45,626 nucleotides of DNA from JAJYVT01 sp027339205 (lineage in GTDB: Bacteria > Actinomycetota > Acidimicrobiia > Acidimicrobiales > RAAP-2), in the NCBI GenBank assembly GCA_027339205.1, contig DAHWOV010000086.1, forward strand, positions 1 to 45,626, read 5' to 3'. How positions within the stretch are numbered: the stretch's first letter is position 1; every line of letters starts with the position of its first letter. The position numbers and the translations under genes were made by a program. This document shows positions 30,652-38,773 of this stretch, piece after piece. The notes under the pieces are model-generated. The model searched no databases, was not told the origin of the DNA, and worked only from the letters and a program-made list of their open reading frames with translations.

Positions 30652-32958
30652 TTACGCGAGGGCGATGTCGTCCGGCCGCACCGGGGCGCGCGTGATCGGG
30701 AGTCCCGTCGCGTCCCGGATCGCCGCGAGCACCGCGGGACCCGACGAGATGGTCGGGGGCTCGCCCACACCCTTGGCGCCATAGGGCGCGCCGGGCTCGG
30801 GCTCCTCGACCACCGTCGCCACCACCTCGGGCATGTCGAGGATCGTAGGAAGCAGGTAGTCGGTGAAGGACGGGTTCCGGACGCGACCCTCGGTCACCAC
30901 GATCTCCTCCATGACCGCCAGGCCCACGCCCTGGGCGATCCCCCCTTCGATCTGGCCGGTCACCTGGACCGGGTTGATCGCCTTGCCGACGTCCTGGCCG
31001 GTGGCGACCTGCACGACACGGAGCAGTCCGAGCTCGGGGTCCACGTCGACCACCGCCCGGTGGGCGGCGAACATAAACGACACGTGCGCATCCCCCTGGC
31101 CATCGGAGTCGAGCGCCTGCGTGGGGCGGTGATGGAACTCCTGGACGGTCTCGAGCGGCCCGCGCGCGAGGAGCTCGGACACCGACAGCCGCTCCCCCGT
31201 CTCCGTGCACAGGACACCTTGCGCGACGAGTTCGCACGCTGCGCCCGGGCACTCCCACAGCTCGGCAGCACGGGACACGAGGTCTTGGCGCAGCACCGCG
31301 CAGGCGAGCTGCAGGGCGCCGCCGCTCATCCAGGTCTGGCGCGAGGCGCTCGAGGACCCTGCGGACCCGACGTCGACCGTGTTGGCGGGCGCGAGCACGA
31401 CGCGGGCGACCCCGAGCTCCTCGCGCACGATCTGGTGGGCCATCGTGACGAAGCCCTGGCCCACCTCTGCGGTCGCGACGCTCACCGTCGCGACGGGCTC
31501 TCCTTCGAGACCGGCTTCGAGGCGCAGACGCGCCGTCGCGTAGTCGTCGAACCCCTCGGAGTAGGCGACGTTCTTCATGCTGACCGCGAACCCGATGCCG
31601 CGGCGGATGCTGGCGGGGTCGGCGGTCGCGCCGGCGCCGCCCGGGAGGGCCATCATCGGTCCCGCCGGGTCCGGCGGTGGGGGGAGCGGATGGGAGGCCG
31701 CCGCGCGGATGACCTCGCGCACGGGCGCGGCCCCCGTGAGGACCTGCCCGGTCACCAGCCGGTCGTAGCGTTCGAGCGCGTTGCGCAGGCGGAGCTCGAC
31801 GGGGTCCATCGACAGCGCGGCCGCGAGCTTGTCCATCTGGGCTTCGTGGCCGTAGCAAACCTGGACCGCGCCGAAGCCCCGCATCGCGCCGCACGGCGGG
31901 TTGTTCGTGCGCACTGCGTACGCGTCGATCAACGCGTTCGGGACGCGGTAGGGGCCGGCGGCGAAGCACGCCGCGTTGGAGATCACCGCGTTCGACGAGG
32001 ACAGGTAGGCGCCGCCGTCAAGGACGATGCGGGCCTCCACCTTGACGAGATCGCCGTCGCGCGTCGCGTGATGGCGGTACCACATCTTGGCCGGATGGCG
32101 GTGGACATGCCCGAAGAACGACTCGTCACGCGAGTACACCATCTTCACCGGCCTGCCGGTCCGCAGGGCCAGCATGCACAGGTGGATCTGGAGGCTCACG
32201 TCCTCCCGTCCCCCGAAGGCGCCGCCGACGCCGGCGAGCGTGAGACGGACCCGCTCGGGGGGAAGGCCCAGGCTGGCCGCGATCTGGTCCCGGTCGACGT
32301 GGAGCCACTGGGTCGCGACGTACAGGTCGACGCCGCCGTCCTCGGCGGGCACGGCGAGGCCCGACTCGGGGCCGAGGAAGGCCTGGTCCTGCATGCCGAT
32401 CTCGTAGCTCCCCTCGACGACCACGTCGGCGGTCGCCCCGACGTCGCCGTGGCGGACCACGAGATGGCGGAAGACGTTGCCGTCCGGATGGATCGGGTCG
32501 GCGCCGATCGCGATCTCGGGGTCGACGAGCGGCACCATCGGCTCGTACTCGACGGCCACCGCCTCGGCACCCGCGCGTGCCGCCTCCGGGTGGTCGGCGG
32601 CGACGGCGGCGATCGGCTCCCCGTGGTAGCGGACGACCTCGGACGCGAGCACCGGCTGGTCGGGCACCTCCAAGCCGAACGTCGGGCGCCCGGGGACGTC
32701 CGCCGCGGTCAGGACTGCTCGCACGCCCGGTACAAAGAGCGCGGGGCGCGGGTCGATCGAGCGGATGCGCGCCGCGACGTGCGGGCTGCGAAGCGTCTTG
32801 CCCCACAGCATCCCGTCCATCCACAGGTCCGAGGAGAACGCGAACTCGCCACGGGTCTTGGGCCCGCCGTCCGGCCGCCGGACGTTGTCGCCGACCCTGT
32901 CGGCGAGCCGCCCGCCGAGGGTGCGCTCGGCGATCCCCGCGCCGCTACCCGGCGGCAC
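30652..32958 (-). CDS. Xanthine dehydrogenase-type molybdopterin-binding subunit (PucD-like)
   Basis: Catalytic molybdenum subunit of a xanthine-dehydrogenase-family hydroxylase. 768 residues from GTG 32958, which has caggag 5 bases upstream and overlaps the FeS-subunit stop by 14 bases; GTG 32988 is an alternative. Landmarks are TRGEFAFSSDLWMDGMLWGK, EVPDQPVLASEVVRYHGEPI, QDQAFLGPESGLAVP, LAGVGGAFGGREDVS, YAVRTNNPPCGAMRGFGAVQ, VATAEVGQGFVTMAHQ and the C-terminal GAKGVGEPPTISSGPAVLAA with the active-site Glu. The opening resembles the PucD subunit of Bacillus xanthine dehydrogenase. With the FeS and FAD genes just upstream it forms a complete three-subunit enzyme, expected to oxidise hypoxanthine or xanthine in the cytoplasm. 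The adenine deaminase next door supports a purine substrate. Confidence 0.9.
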   Translation of the reverse strand: MPPGSGAGIAERTLGGRLADRVGDNVRRPDGGPKTRGEFAFSSDLWMDGMLWGKTLRSPHVAARIRSIDPRPALFVPGVRAVLTAADVPGRPTFGLEVPDQPVLASEVVRYHGEPIAAVAADHPEAARAGAEAVAVEYEPMVPLVDPEIAIGADPIHPDGNVFRHLVVRHGDVGATADVVVEGSYEIGMQDQAFLGPESGLAVPAEDGGVDLYVATQWLHVDRDQIAASLGLPPERVRLTLAGVGGAFGGREDVSLQIHLCMLALRTGRPVKMVYSRDESFFGHVHRHPAKMWYRHHATRDGDLVKVEARIVLDGGAYLSSSNAVISNAACFAAGPYRVPNALIDAYAVRTNNPPCGAMRGFGAVQVCYGHEAQMDKLAAALSMDPVELRLRNALERYDRLVTGQVLTGAAPVREVIRAAASHPLPPPPDPAGPMMALPGGAGATADPASIRRGIGFAVSMKNVAYSEGFDDYATARLRLEAGLEGEPVATVSVATAEVGQGFVTMAHQIVREELGVARVVLAPANTVDVGSAGSSSASRQTWMSGGALQLACAVLRQDLVSRAAELWECPGAACELVAQGVLCTETGERLSVSELLARGPLETVQEFHHRPTQALDSDGQGDAHVSFMFAAHRAVVDVDPELGLLRVVQVATGQDVGKAINPVQVTGQIEGGIAQGVGLAVMEEIVVTEGRVRNPSFTDYLLPTILDMPEVVATVVEEPEPGAPYGAKGVGEPPTISSGPAVLAAIRDATGLPITRAPVRPDDIALA

Positions 32959-33568
32959 CGCTGCTCCTGCGTACCCCTTGGCGCGCACTTTGGACGCTGC
33001 GCACCGCGTCGAGGATGCGGCCGTAGCCCGTGCACCGGCAGAGGTTCCCCGAGAGCGCCTCGCGCACCTCCATGTCACCTGCGTCGGGGCTGCGGCGGAG
33101 CAGGTCGTGCACCGCCACCACGAACCCGGGCGTGCAGAAGCCGCACTGCACGCCCCCGGCGTCCACGAGTGCGGCCTGGATGTCGGCGACCTCCGCCGTC
33201 GCGCTGAGACCCTCGACCGTCTCGACGCGGCTGCCGACCGCGTCGAGAGCGAGGACGAGGCACGCGCAGACGACCACGCCGTCGAGGAGCACCGAGCAGG
33301 ACCCGCACTCGCCCTGCTCGCACGCGTTCTTCGAGCCCGGGAGGCCGAGCCGCTCCCGGAGCACGTAGAGGAGCGACTCGCCGAGCCATGCGTCCTCGAC
33401 CGTGCGGCGGCTGCCGTTGACGTCGAGCTCGTAGGGCGGCAATTGCACGAGGCCCGCCCCCACGACCCCCTCCCCGGCGCCCTGCGCCACCGCACCCGTC
33501 TCCGCGACCCCCTCCCCGGCGCCCTGCGCCACCGAGCCCGCCTCCGCCGGCGTCACCTCAGGCCGCAC
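32945..33568 (-). CDS. Xanthine dehydrogenase-type [2Fe-2S] subunit with repeat leader
   Basis: Small iron-sulfur subunit of the molybdenum hydroxylase. The plant-type cluster motif is ACEQGECGSCSVLLDG (Cx4Cx2C) with a further Cys in VVVCACL; the second cluster uses QCGFCTPG and LCRCTGYGRI. The domain starts near residue 43 (LPPYELDVNGSRR). Before it lie 42 residues with two repeated segments of (G)AVAQGAGEGV type, absent from ordinary CoxS-like proteins. The GTG start overlaps the FAD-subunit stop by 11 bases, and its own end overlaps the molybdenum subunit start, so the three are translationally coupled in the order FAD-FeS-Mo. Confidence 0.9.
   Translation of the reverse strand: MRPEVTPAEAGSVAQGAGEGVAETGAVAQGAGEGVVGAGLVQLPPYELDVNGSRRTVEDAWLGESLLYVLRERLGLPGSKNACEQGECGSCSVLLDGVVVCACLVLALDAVGSRVETVEGLSATAEVADIQAALVDAGGVQCGFCTPGFVVAVHDLLRRSPDAGDMEVREALSGNLCRCTGYGRILDAVRSVQSARQGVRRSSGAAG
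33438..33545 (-). repeat. Two-copy repeat coding the leader of the FeS subunit
   Basis: The segment gaccccctccccggcgccct plus gcgccaccg occurs twice with a period near 48-51 bases, in frame, giving duplicated VAQGAGEGVA. Period estimated by eye. Confidence 0.75.
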
Positions 33569-34424
33569 GGGACACGCACCTCTCGAGCGCCCGCCGGGAG
33601 ATCACCTGCACGGCCCGACGGCGGTACGCCGCGCTCGCGCGGTGGTCGGTGATCGGCGAGGCCGCGTCGGCCGCCAGCTCGCCAAACATCGCCAACGCCG
33701 CGCCGGACGCCCGTGGCCCTCCCGGCGCCCGCCAGTCGACGGCGTCGGAGATCTGGTCTTCGGCAGCCCTCGCGCGCAACGGGACCGGTGCGACCGAGCC
33801 CAGCGCGACCCGGACCCTGCGCGCCTCGAGGTCCACCACCACCGCTGCGGAGGCGATCGCGATCACCATCGCGTTGCGCGTGCCGACCTTGAGGAACTGC
33901 TGGGGGCCGGGAGGCCGGTCGAGCTCCACGGACACCACGACCTCGTCGGGTGCGATGGAGGTGCGCTTCACCCCGGTGACGACCTCGCTGACAGGGACCG
34001 ACCGCTCACCCGTTGGCCCCCGCAAGGTGACCCGGGCGTCCAGCGCGACGAGGAGCGGCAGCGTGTCGCCCGCCGGGCTCGCCGTGGCGACGTTCCCCCC
34101 GAGGGTCCCCGCGTTGCGGATCTGGGGAGAGCCGACGGTGCGCGCCGCAGCCGCGAGCGCGGGAAGCGCTGCCGCCAGCTCCCCGGTGCCCATGTCGGCG
34201 TAGGTCGTGCCGGCACCGACGCGCACCCGCTCAGGGGTCACCTCCCAGCGCCGGAGCTCGCGGACGCGGCGCAGCGCCACGACGGCCGGCGGCCGCCTGA
34301 GACCGAAGTTCACCTCGACGCAGAAGTCCGTCCCGCCGGCGAGGAGCTGCGCCCCCGGCGTCTCCGACAATGCTGCGACCGCCTCGTCGACGGTGCCCGG
34401 GAGGGCGACACGCGCAACCCGCAC
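33558..34424 (-). CDS. Xanthine dehydrogenase-type FAD-binding subunit
   Basis: A 288-residue flavoprotein subunit (CoxM/PucC type) that passes electrons from the FeS clusters to the acceptor. Visible are the first FAD pyrophosphate loop in AQLLAGGTDFCVEVNFG, the second in SPQIRNAGTLGGNVATASP, and AGDTLPLLVALDARVTL, as in the family. The C-terminal CO_deh_flav_C domain follows (FLKVGTRNAMVIAIASAAVV). GTG 34424 starts it, first gene of the FAD-FeS-Mo operon. A dyad (TTGACAGTCTGTACAA on the coding strand) lies 22-37 bases upstream and resembles sites before the M20 amidohydrolase gene. Confidence 0.9.
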   Translation of the reverse strand: MRVARVALPGTVDEAVAALSETPGAQLLAGGTDFCVEVNFGLRRPPAVVALRRVRELRRWEVTPERVRVGAGTTYADMGTGELAAALPALAAAARTVGSPQIRNAGTLGGNVATASPAGDTLPLLVALDARVTLRGPTGERSVPVSEVVTGVKRTSIAPDEVVVSVELDRPPGPQQFLKVGTRNAMVIAIASAAVVVDLEARRVRVALGSVAPVPLRARAAEDQISDAVDWRAPGGPRASGAALAMFGELAADAASPITDHRASAAYRRRAVQVISRRALERCVSRAA

Positions 34425-34445
34425 GCCGGCGATCTTTGCCCGAAC

Positions 34446-34461
34446 TTGTACAGACTGTCAA
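34446..34461 (-). promoter_or_regulatory. Candidate operator upstream of the xanthine dehydrogenase operon
   Basis: TTGACAGTCTGTACAA on the - strand. It fits TTGAC-N5-GTnCAA, the same form as the 40666 site. The TTGACA could alternatively be a -35 box; AAAGAT follows after 18 bases as a weak -10. Confidence 0.45.
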
Positions 34462-34492
34462 TCATGCGGTGCCTGAATTTGAATGTTTTGTT

Positions 34493-35605
34493 TCAGCGGG
34501 AGCCCGCCACCTTCGGGGCCTCCGAGGCCCCCAGGGAGCCCGACGCCCCCGATGCCCCCGATGCCCCCGATGCCCCCGACGGCGCGGCGGCATCCAGGTA
34601 CTCGCGGACGGCCGCCACGTACCGCTCCTTGCGTGCCTGTGTGAGCCACGACGCCTCGAAGCCGTGCTCGGCAAGCGTCGCCAGCTCGGCACGGGACAGC
34701 CCCGCCTCGTCCTGGACAGCGGCGAAGTTGTCGGCGACGTAGCCGCCGAAGTACGCCGGGTCGTCGGAGTTGACGGTCACGAGCACGCCCCTCGCCAAGA
34801 GCTCGGTGACCGCGTCCGCCATCAAGGTGCCGTACAGGCGCAGGTTGGACAGCGGGCAGGCGGTGAGCCCGATCCGGCGACGGGCGATCTCCTCGGTGAG
34901 CGCCGGGTCGGAGAGGCACTCGAGGCCGTGGTCGATCCGCTCCACCCCGATGAGGTCGAGGCACTGCCAGAGGTGGGCGACGGAGTCCTCCTGGCGGGGG
35001 TCGCAGTGCATGGTGAGCCGGTAGCCCGCCGCCCGGGCCTGGGCGAAGACCTCGGCGAACTCCGCCGGCGGGTGGCCGCGCTCGTCGGAGTCCAGCCCGA
35101 CGCCGAGGATCCAGCCTTGGTCCCGGTACGGGAGCGACGCCGCCAGCGTCTCGGCGGCCGACGCCGCCGGCTCGTCGCGAAGGAAGCACATGACGAGTGC
35201 GGTGTCCGGGCCGCCCCGGGCGCGCGCGTCCTCCTGCGCGCGGTGGATGCCGCGCACCACCGCGTCGAACGGCACCCCCCGGGAGGTGTGCGCCTGGGGG
35301 TCGAAGAACATCTCGGCGTACACGACCCCCTGGTGGCGCGCGGTCTCCAGGTACTCGGACGCGAGCTCGTAGAAGTCCCCCTCCTCCTGCAGTCCCTGCA
35401 TCGCTGCGTAGTAGGCCGAGAGGAAGTCGGACAGCCCCGAGAACTGGGCCGGCCGGGCGCCGAGGTCGCCGGTGCCGTCGCCGTGGCTGGCGTCGGTGCC
35501 GGCGCTGTGGCGGGCAGCCAGCGCCCGCGCCATGGCCGGCTCGAGCGTCCCCTCGAGGTGCACGTGCAGCTCGCACTTGGGCAAGCGGCGGATGAACTCG
35601 TCCAA
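34493..35605 (-). CDS. Adenine deaminase (adenosine deaminase-like family)
   Basis: Metal-dependent purine deaminase. The N-terminal LPKCELHVHLEGTLEPAMA has the HxH metal ligands. It continues with GLDSDERGHPP, YRLTMHCDPRQED with the next His, ERIDHGLECLSD with the catalytic His, and TVNSDDPAYFGGYVADNFAA with the metal Asp. NSDDPAYFGGY is the signature of the adenine-specific branch (as in Pseudomonas PA0148) rather than adenosine deaminase, so it should convert adenine to hypoxanthine, a substrate for the neighbouring hydroxylase. A Gly/Ala/Asp/Ser segment at residues about 30-50 and a C-terminal Ser/Gly/Ala tail from 9-base repeats are extra. The start is TTG 35605. It is upstream of the FAD subunit gene by 68 bases, with a possible operator between. 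Confidence 0.87.
   Translation of the reverse strand: MDEFIRRLPKCELHVHLEGTLEPAMARALAARHSAGTDASHGDGTGDLGARPAQFSGLSDFLSAYYAAMQGLQEEGDFYELASEYLETARHQGVVYAEMFFDPQAHTSRGVPFDAVVRGIHRAQEDARARGGPDTALVMCFLRDEPAASAAETLAASLPYRDQGWILGVGLDSDERGHPPAEFAEVFAQARAAGYRLTMHCDPRQEDSVAHLWQCLDLIGVERIDHGLECLSDPALTEEIARRRIGLTACPLSNLRLYGTLMADAVTELLARGVLVTVNSDDPAYFGGYVADNFAAVQDEAGLSRAELATLAEHGFEASWLTQARKERYVAAVREYLDAAAPSGASGASGASGASGSLGASEAPKVAGSR
34541..34582 (-). repeat. 9-bp tandem repeat in the adenine deaminase tail
   Basis: Four to five copies of gcccccgat, in frame, encoding (S)GA repeats at the C-terminus. Confidence 0.92.
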
Positions 35606-35859
35606 CGTGGTCCCCTCTCGTCTCGCGCCTCACTGTGTCGGCTGGCGCCGGGGGGTGTCAACCGCCGCGACGACGTCGGGGGGGCGTCGGGCGCCAGCTC
35701 GAGGGCGCGTCGGGCGCCAGCTCGAGGGCGCGTCGGGCGCCAGCTCGAGGGGGCGTCGGGCGCCAGCTCGAGGGGGCGTCGGGCGCCAGCTCGAGCAGCC
35801 GGACGGGCGCGCGGTCGGCTCTCCCAGCAGCCGCCCGCGCCTCGGACATGACATTGCAC
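35606..35859. repeat. Intergenic region with five copies of a 23-bp tandem repeat
   Basis: There is no gene. Positions 35684-35795 hold five copies of gcgtcgggcgccagctcgag plus ggc/ggg, with an exact 23-base period. Because 23 is not divisible by three, each copy is read in a new frame. Each unit contains the hexamer ggcgcc and a ctcgag site. Confidence 0.93.
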
Positions 35860-35888
35860 TTGCACTGTTGCCTGGATGATGTTATCCT
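35860..35888 (+). promoter_or_regulatory. Candidate sigma-70-type promoter of the exported-protein pair
   Basis: TTGCAC (35860-35865), a 17-base spacer, then TATCCT (35883-35888), in an AT-richer patch about 120 bases before ATG 36009. Good hexamers for a GC-rich genome, but untested. Confidence 0.5.
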
Positions 35889-36008
35889 TGCATGTGCGAT
35901 TTGGGGATGGGGGTGAGTGTCGGCCCGACGCTGTGACTCTGCGCCAGGACTCCGGCATCTGAGCCCCCTTTCGACTGCGCCCTGACACGGCGCATGGAGG
36001 GGAAGGCA

Positions 36009-36743
36009 ATGGTGAGCACTGCACTCGGGCGGTCGCGCGCGGACCGCCACGCGAAAGGGCGGGCGGCCCGCCACGAGGCGAGGCACGCGGCTGATCGGCA
36101 CTCGGCGGATCGGCACCCGGCGCATCGGCACACGGCGTCGCGCAAGCGGCGCCTGCCGCAGGTGGCGGCGATCTTCCTCGGCACGCTCCTGGCGGGCTCG
36201 AGCGCCTACGCGCTGACGCAGTGGGTCGTGTCCCTCGCTTCGGGCTCGAGCGGTTTCGCGCAAGGCGCGACCGTGAAGAACATCACGGTCACGGCCGTCT
36301 CGTCACCGTCGCCGACGAACCTCTTGTACCCCGAGGGCACAGGCGACGTGGTCCTGAAGATCACGAACCCCAACCCGTTCCCCGTCACGATCACGACAAT
36401 CGAGGTGCCGAGCTCATCCAGCTTCGCCACGGGCTTCAGCACATCCGGACTCGCCAGCTCGCTCGCAGCGTGCGGCGCGTCGTCTTCAGGGAGCGACGTG
36501 TACTGGCACGACGCGACGGCTTCGGCGAGCACCAGCCACGCGCTCGCGTCCCCGCTGGTGGTCGGGCCGACAGGGAGCTCAGGCGACCCGCTCACCGTCA
36601 CCCTTACTGGGGCGGCCTCGATGGGCGCCACAGCCTCGGCGACATGCGAGGGCGGGTACTTCAAGATGCCGTCCCTTGCGGGGGTCACCGCCTACGCCGG
36701 AGGGAACGTCTCGCCGACCTCCAGCCCGGCCACCGACTCGTAG
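36009..36743 (+). CDS. Exported/surface protein with single N-terminal membrane segment
   Basis: A 244-residue protein of no recognised family. The N-terminal 45 residues are His/Arg/Ala-rich and include three 15-base repeats (ADRHS/ADRHP/AHRHT). Then comes RKRRLPQVAAIFLGTLLAGS and a short hydrophobic segment ending SAYALTQW, which could be a signal peptide or anchor with a long cytoplasmic leader. The rest is Ser/Thr/Gly-rich β-type sequence (VVLKITNPNPFPVTITTIEV), like an extracellular Ig-like domain with one Cys pair. ATG 36009 has ggaggggaaggca upstream, a strong ribosome site. The next gene begins 14 bases later and is also exported, so they probably work together. The layout recalls SipW-dependent fibre proteins, but I cannot show that. 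Confidence 0.65.
   Translation: MVSTALGRSRADRHAKGRAARHEARHAADRHSADRHPAHRHTASRKRRLPQVAAIFLGTLLAGSSAYALTQWVVSLASGSSGFAQGATVKNITVTAVSSPSPTNLLYPEGTGDVVLKITNPNPFPVTITTIEVPSSSSFATGFSTSGLASSLAACGASSSGSDVYWHDATASASTSHALASPLVVGPTGSSGDPLTVTLTGAASMGATASATCEGGYFKMPSLAGVTAYAGGNVSPTSSPATDS
36087..36137 (+). repeat. 15-bp repeat coding a His-rich leader
   Basis: Three to four copies of gcggatcggcac(a/c/t)cg-type units, 15 bases, in frame, encoding ADRHx. Confidence 0.85.
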
Positions 36744-36757
36744 GAGCGGCGTCCGCG

Positions 36758-37222
36758 ATGCCGGGGGCGTCGGGCTCGCTGAGGGCGACCGCCCGCCGCG
36801 CGCCGGTCGCGGTCGCGATCGTCGTGGGCATCCTCCTCGCAGGGAGCCCGGTCGACGCAACGAGCGGCTGGTCGGACTGGTCGGCCGCGCTCCTCACCGG
36901 CAGCGCCGCCGAGGCGGCGGCAGGCACTGCGCCGGGCGCGCCCCCGGGCCTCGTCGCGTCGTGCGCCTCGCGCTCGAAGGGCGCGGTCCAGCTCAGCTGG
37001 GGACGTGTCGCGCACGCCACGGCGTACACGGTGTCGGCGTCCGAGACAGGCTCGCCCGGCTACACGGCGGTCGCGACCGTCACGGCGAGCGCGTGGACAG
37101 GCACGTTGGCGAAGGGGACCTACCGCTTCGAGGTCTCCGCCTCCGCCGGCGGCGACTGGGCGGGGCCGTCGTCGGGCCCGACGGGCGCGATCGAGATCAA
37201 CGCCGGCGGCCACTGCAGGTGA
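36758..37222 (+). CDS. Exported protein with fibronectin type III-like domain
   Basis: A 154-residue protein. Residues 12-32 form a hydrophobic export segment (RRAPVAVAIVVGILLAGSPV). The C-terminal 90 residues look like one FN3 domain: APPGLVASCASRSKGAVQLS, then W near the end of strand B (SWGRVAHATAYTVSAS), a Tyr in YTAVATVTASAW and a closing YRFEVSASAGGDWAGPSSGP. Two Cys, one in the domain and one at the C-terminus, could pair outside the cell. No enzymatic motif. ATG 36758 start, 14 bases after the preceding exported-protein gene on the same strand. FN3 domains usually mediate binding at surfaces. Confidence 0.68.
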   Translation: MPGASGSLRATARRAPVAVAIVVGILLAGSPVDATSGWSDWSAALLTGSAAEAAAGTAPGAPPGLVASCASRSKGAVQLSWGRVAHATAYTVSASETGSPGYTAVATVTASAWTGTLAKGTYRFEVSASAGGDWAGPSSGPTGAIEINAGGHCR

Positions 37223-37257
37223 GCCAGAGGTGGGAGCGTCCTGTCAGGGGGCCCCTG

Positions 37258-37290
37258 TCAGGGCGCGTCCTCAGGGCGCGTCCTCAGGGC
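37258..37290. repeat. 13-bp repeat across the stop of the 8-oxoguanine deaminase gene
   Basis: Copies of tcagggcgcgtcc at 37258-37270 and 37271-37283, and a third beginning at 37284, whose tca is the complement of the gene's TGA. The period is not divisible by three, so growth of the array would change only the untranslated side. Confidence 0.85.
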
Positions 37291-38687
37291 GCCTTCCCAC
37301 GCTCCGCGGCGCACCTGAGCTGCTCCACAGCGGCGGTGACCTCGCGGGCGACCTGCGCCAGGTCGACCGAGCGGAGCTCCCCTTCTTCCAGCACCGCCCG
37401 CCCCCCCACGAGCAGGAGCTCGAGGGGTGGCCGCGCGCCCAGGGTGAGCGCCGCGACGGGGTCGGCCATGCCGGCGTGCGACGCCGTGTCGAGGCGCCAC
37501 AGGGCGACGTCCGCGAGCTTGCCCGGCTCGAGCGATCCGAGCTCCTCCTCGCGTCCCAAGCAGCGGGCCCCTGTCATCGTCGCCATCGCCAGGACGTCGC
37601 GGGTGCCCAGCGCGCCCGCCCCCGAGCGAGCCCTGGCAGTCAAGAGCGCGCCTCGTACCTCGGTCCACAGCTCTCCCGATTCGTTGGAAGCCGAGCCGTC
37701 GACCCCGAGCCCCACCGGCACCCCTGCGGCGCGCAGCTCGGGCACGGGCGCGACCCCCGCGCCCAGGCGACCGTTCGAGCTGGGGCAGTGCGCGACCCCC
37801 GTGCCGGCCTCCCCCAGTGACGTGCGCGCGCGAGCTGTGAGGTGCACGCCGTGGGCCACCCAGACGTCGTCGCCGAGCCAGCCGAGCGACGCCGCGTAGT
37901 CCGCAGGCGTGCAGCCGTAGCGCTCCTTGCAGTAGGCGTCCTCGTCGGCGGTCTCCGCCAGGTGGGTGTGCAGCCGGACGCCGCGGCGGCGCGCGAGCTC
38001 GGCCGCGCCCGCCATGAGCTCGCGGCTCACCGAGAAGGGCGAGCACGGCGCCACCGCCACGCGCACCATCGCTCCGGGCGAGGGGTCGTGGTAACGCGAG
38101 ATCGCATCGTCGGTGGCGGCCAGCGCAGCATCGGTGTCCTCCACGACGTCGTCGGGCGGGAGGCCGCCGGCCGACGCTCCCAGGTCCATCGAGCCGCGGG
38201 AGGGGTGGAAGCGAAGCCCCACCCGGGCCGCCGCCTCGACCTCGGCCGCGAGCAGGTCGCCTCCCCCGCTCGGGAAGACGTACTGGTGGTCCATCGTGGT
38301 CGTGCATCCGCTCGTCGCCAACGCGCTCAGCGCGCCGAGCGCGCCGGCGTGCTCCAGCTCCTCTGTGACGAGTGCCCACCACGGGTACAGCTCGGTCAGC
38401 CAGCCGAAGAGCTCGGCGTCCGGCGCCATGCCCCTCGTGAGCCACTGGGAGAAGTGGTGATGGGTGTTGACGAAGCCCGGCGTGAGGAGGCATCCCGAGG
38501 CGTCGAGCCGGCGGGCGCCCTCGGGCACGACTGTCTCGGGGGCGCGGCCGGCGCCGACCGCGGCGATGCGGCCGCGGGAGACGACCAGATGACCGCTCCC
38601 GTGCTCGGTCCCCGAGGCGTCCACGGTCGCGATCGCCGCCCCCTCGATCACCCAGTCCGCCGTGTCACCGCCGCCTGCGCCGCGCAT
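37284..38687 (-). CDS. 8-oxoguanine deaminase-type amidohydrolase
   Basis: A 467-residue amidohydrolase-superfamily deaminase from ATG 38687. Metal and catalytic residues appear as GFVNTHHHFSQWLTRGM (HxH), LHTHLAETADEDAYCKERYG, DDVWVAHGVHLTARAR and VGLGVDGSASNESGELWTE (Asp). The middle signature LRFHPSRGSMDLGASAGGLP, then VAPCSPFSVSRELM, closely matches 8-oxoguanine deaminase (Pseudomonas PA0142) and its relatives acting on hydroxylated triazines and guanine analogues. It would convert 8-oxoguanine to urate, or guanine to xanthine, feeding the purine pathway here. Flanking β-sandwich segments are complete at both ends (VIEGAAIATVDASGTEHGSG; LELLLVGGRAVLEEGEL), in contrast to the divergent SsnA-like gene 86 bases away. 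Confidence 0.88.
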   Translation of the reverse strand: MRGAGGGDTADWVIEGAAIATVDASGTEHGSGHLVVSRGRIAAVGAGRAPETVVPEGARRLDASGCLLTPGFVNTHHHFSQWLTRGMAPDAELFGWLTELYPWWALVTEELEHAGALGALSALATSGCTTTMDHQYVFPSGGGDLLAAEVEAAARVGLRFHPSRGSMDLGASAGGLPPDDVVEDTDAALAATDDAISRYHDPSPGAMVRVAVAPCSPFSVSRELMAGAAELARRRGVRLHTHLAETADEDAYCKERYGCTPADYAASLGWLGDDVWVAHGVHLTARARTSLGEAGTGVAHCPSSNGRLGAGVAPVPELRAAGVPVGLGVDGSASNESGELWTEVRGALLTARARSGAGALGTRDVLAMATMTGARCLGREEELGSLEPGKLADVALWRLDTASHAGMADPVAALTLGARPPLELLLVGGRAVLEEGELRSVDLAQVAREVTAAVEQLRCAAERGKAP

Positions 38688-38773
38688 CGGGCGGCGACTG
38701 TAGCGCCGACCGGTCGAACGCGGGTTGTTGGCGGGTTGTTGACAGCACGCGGCCCTCTTGCGAGGCTGCGGCC

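Noticed and set aside
30514..33207. About 900-codon open frame on the + strand opposite the molybdopterin subunit
   Set aside because: The - strand reading has unmistakable xanthine dehydrogenase motifs; the + strand product is Arg/His/Gly-rich without any family pattern.
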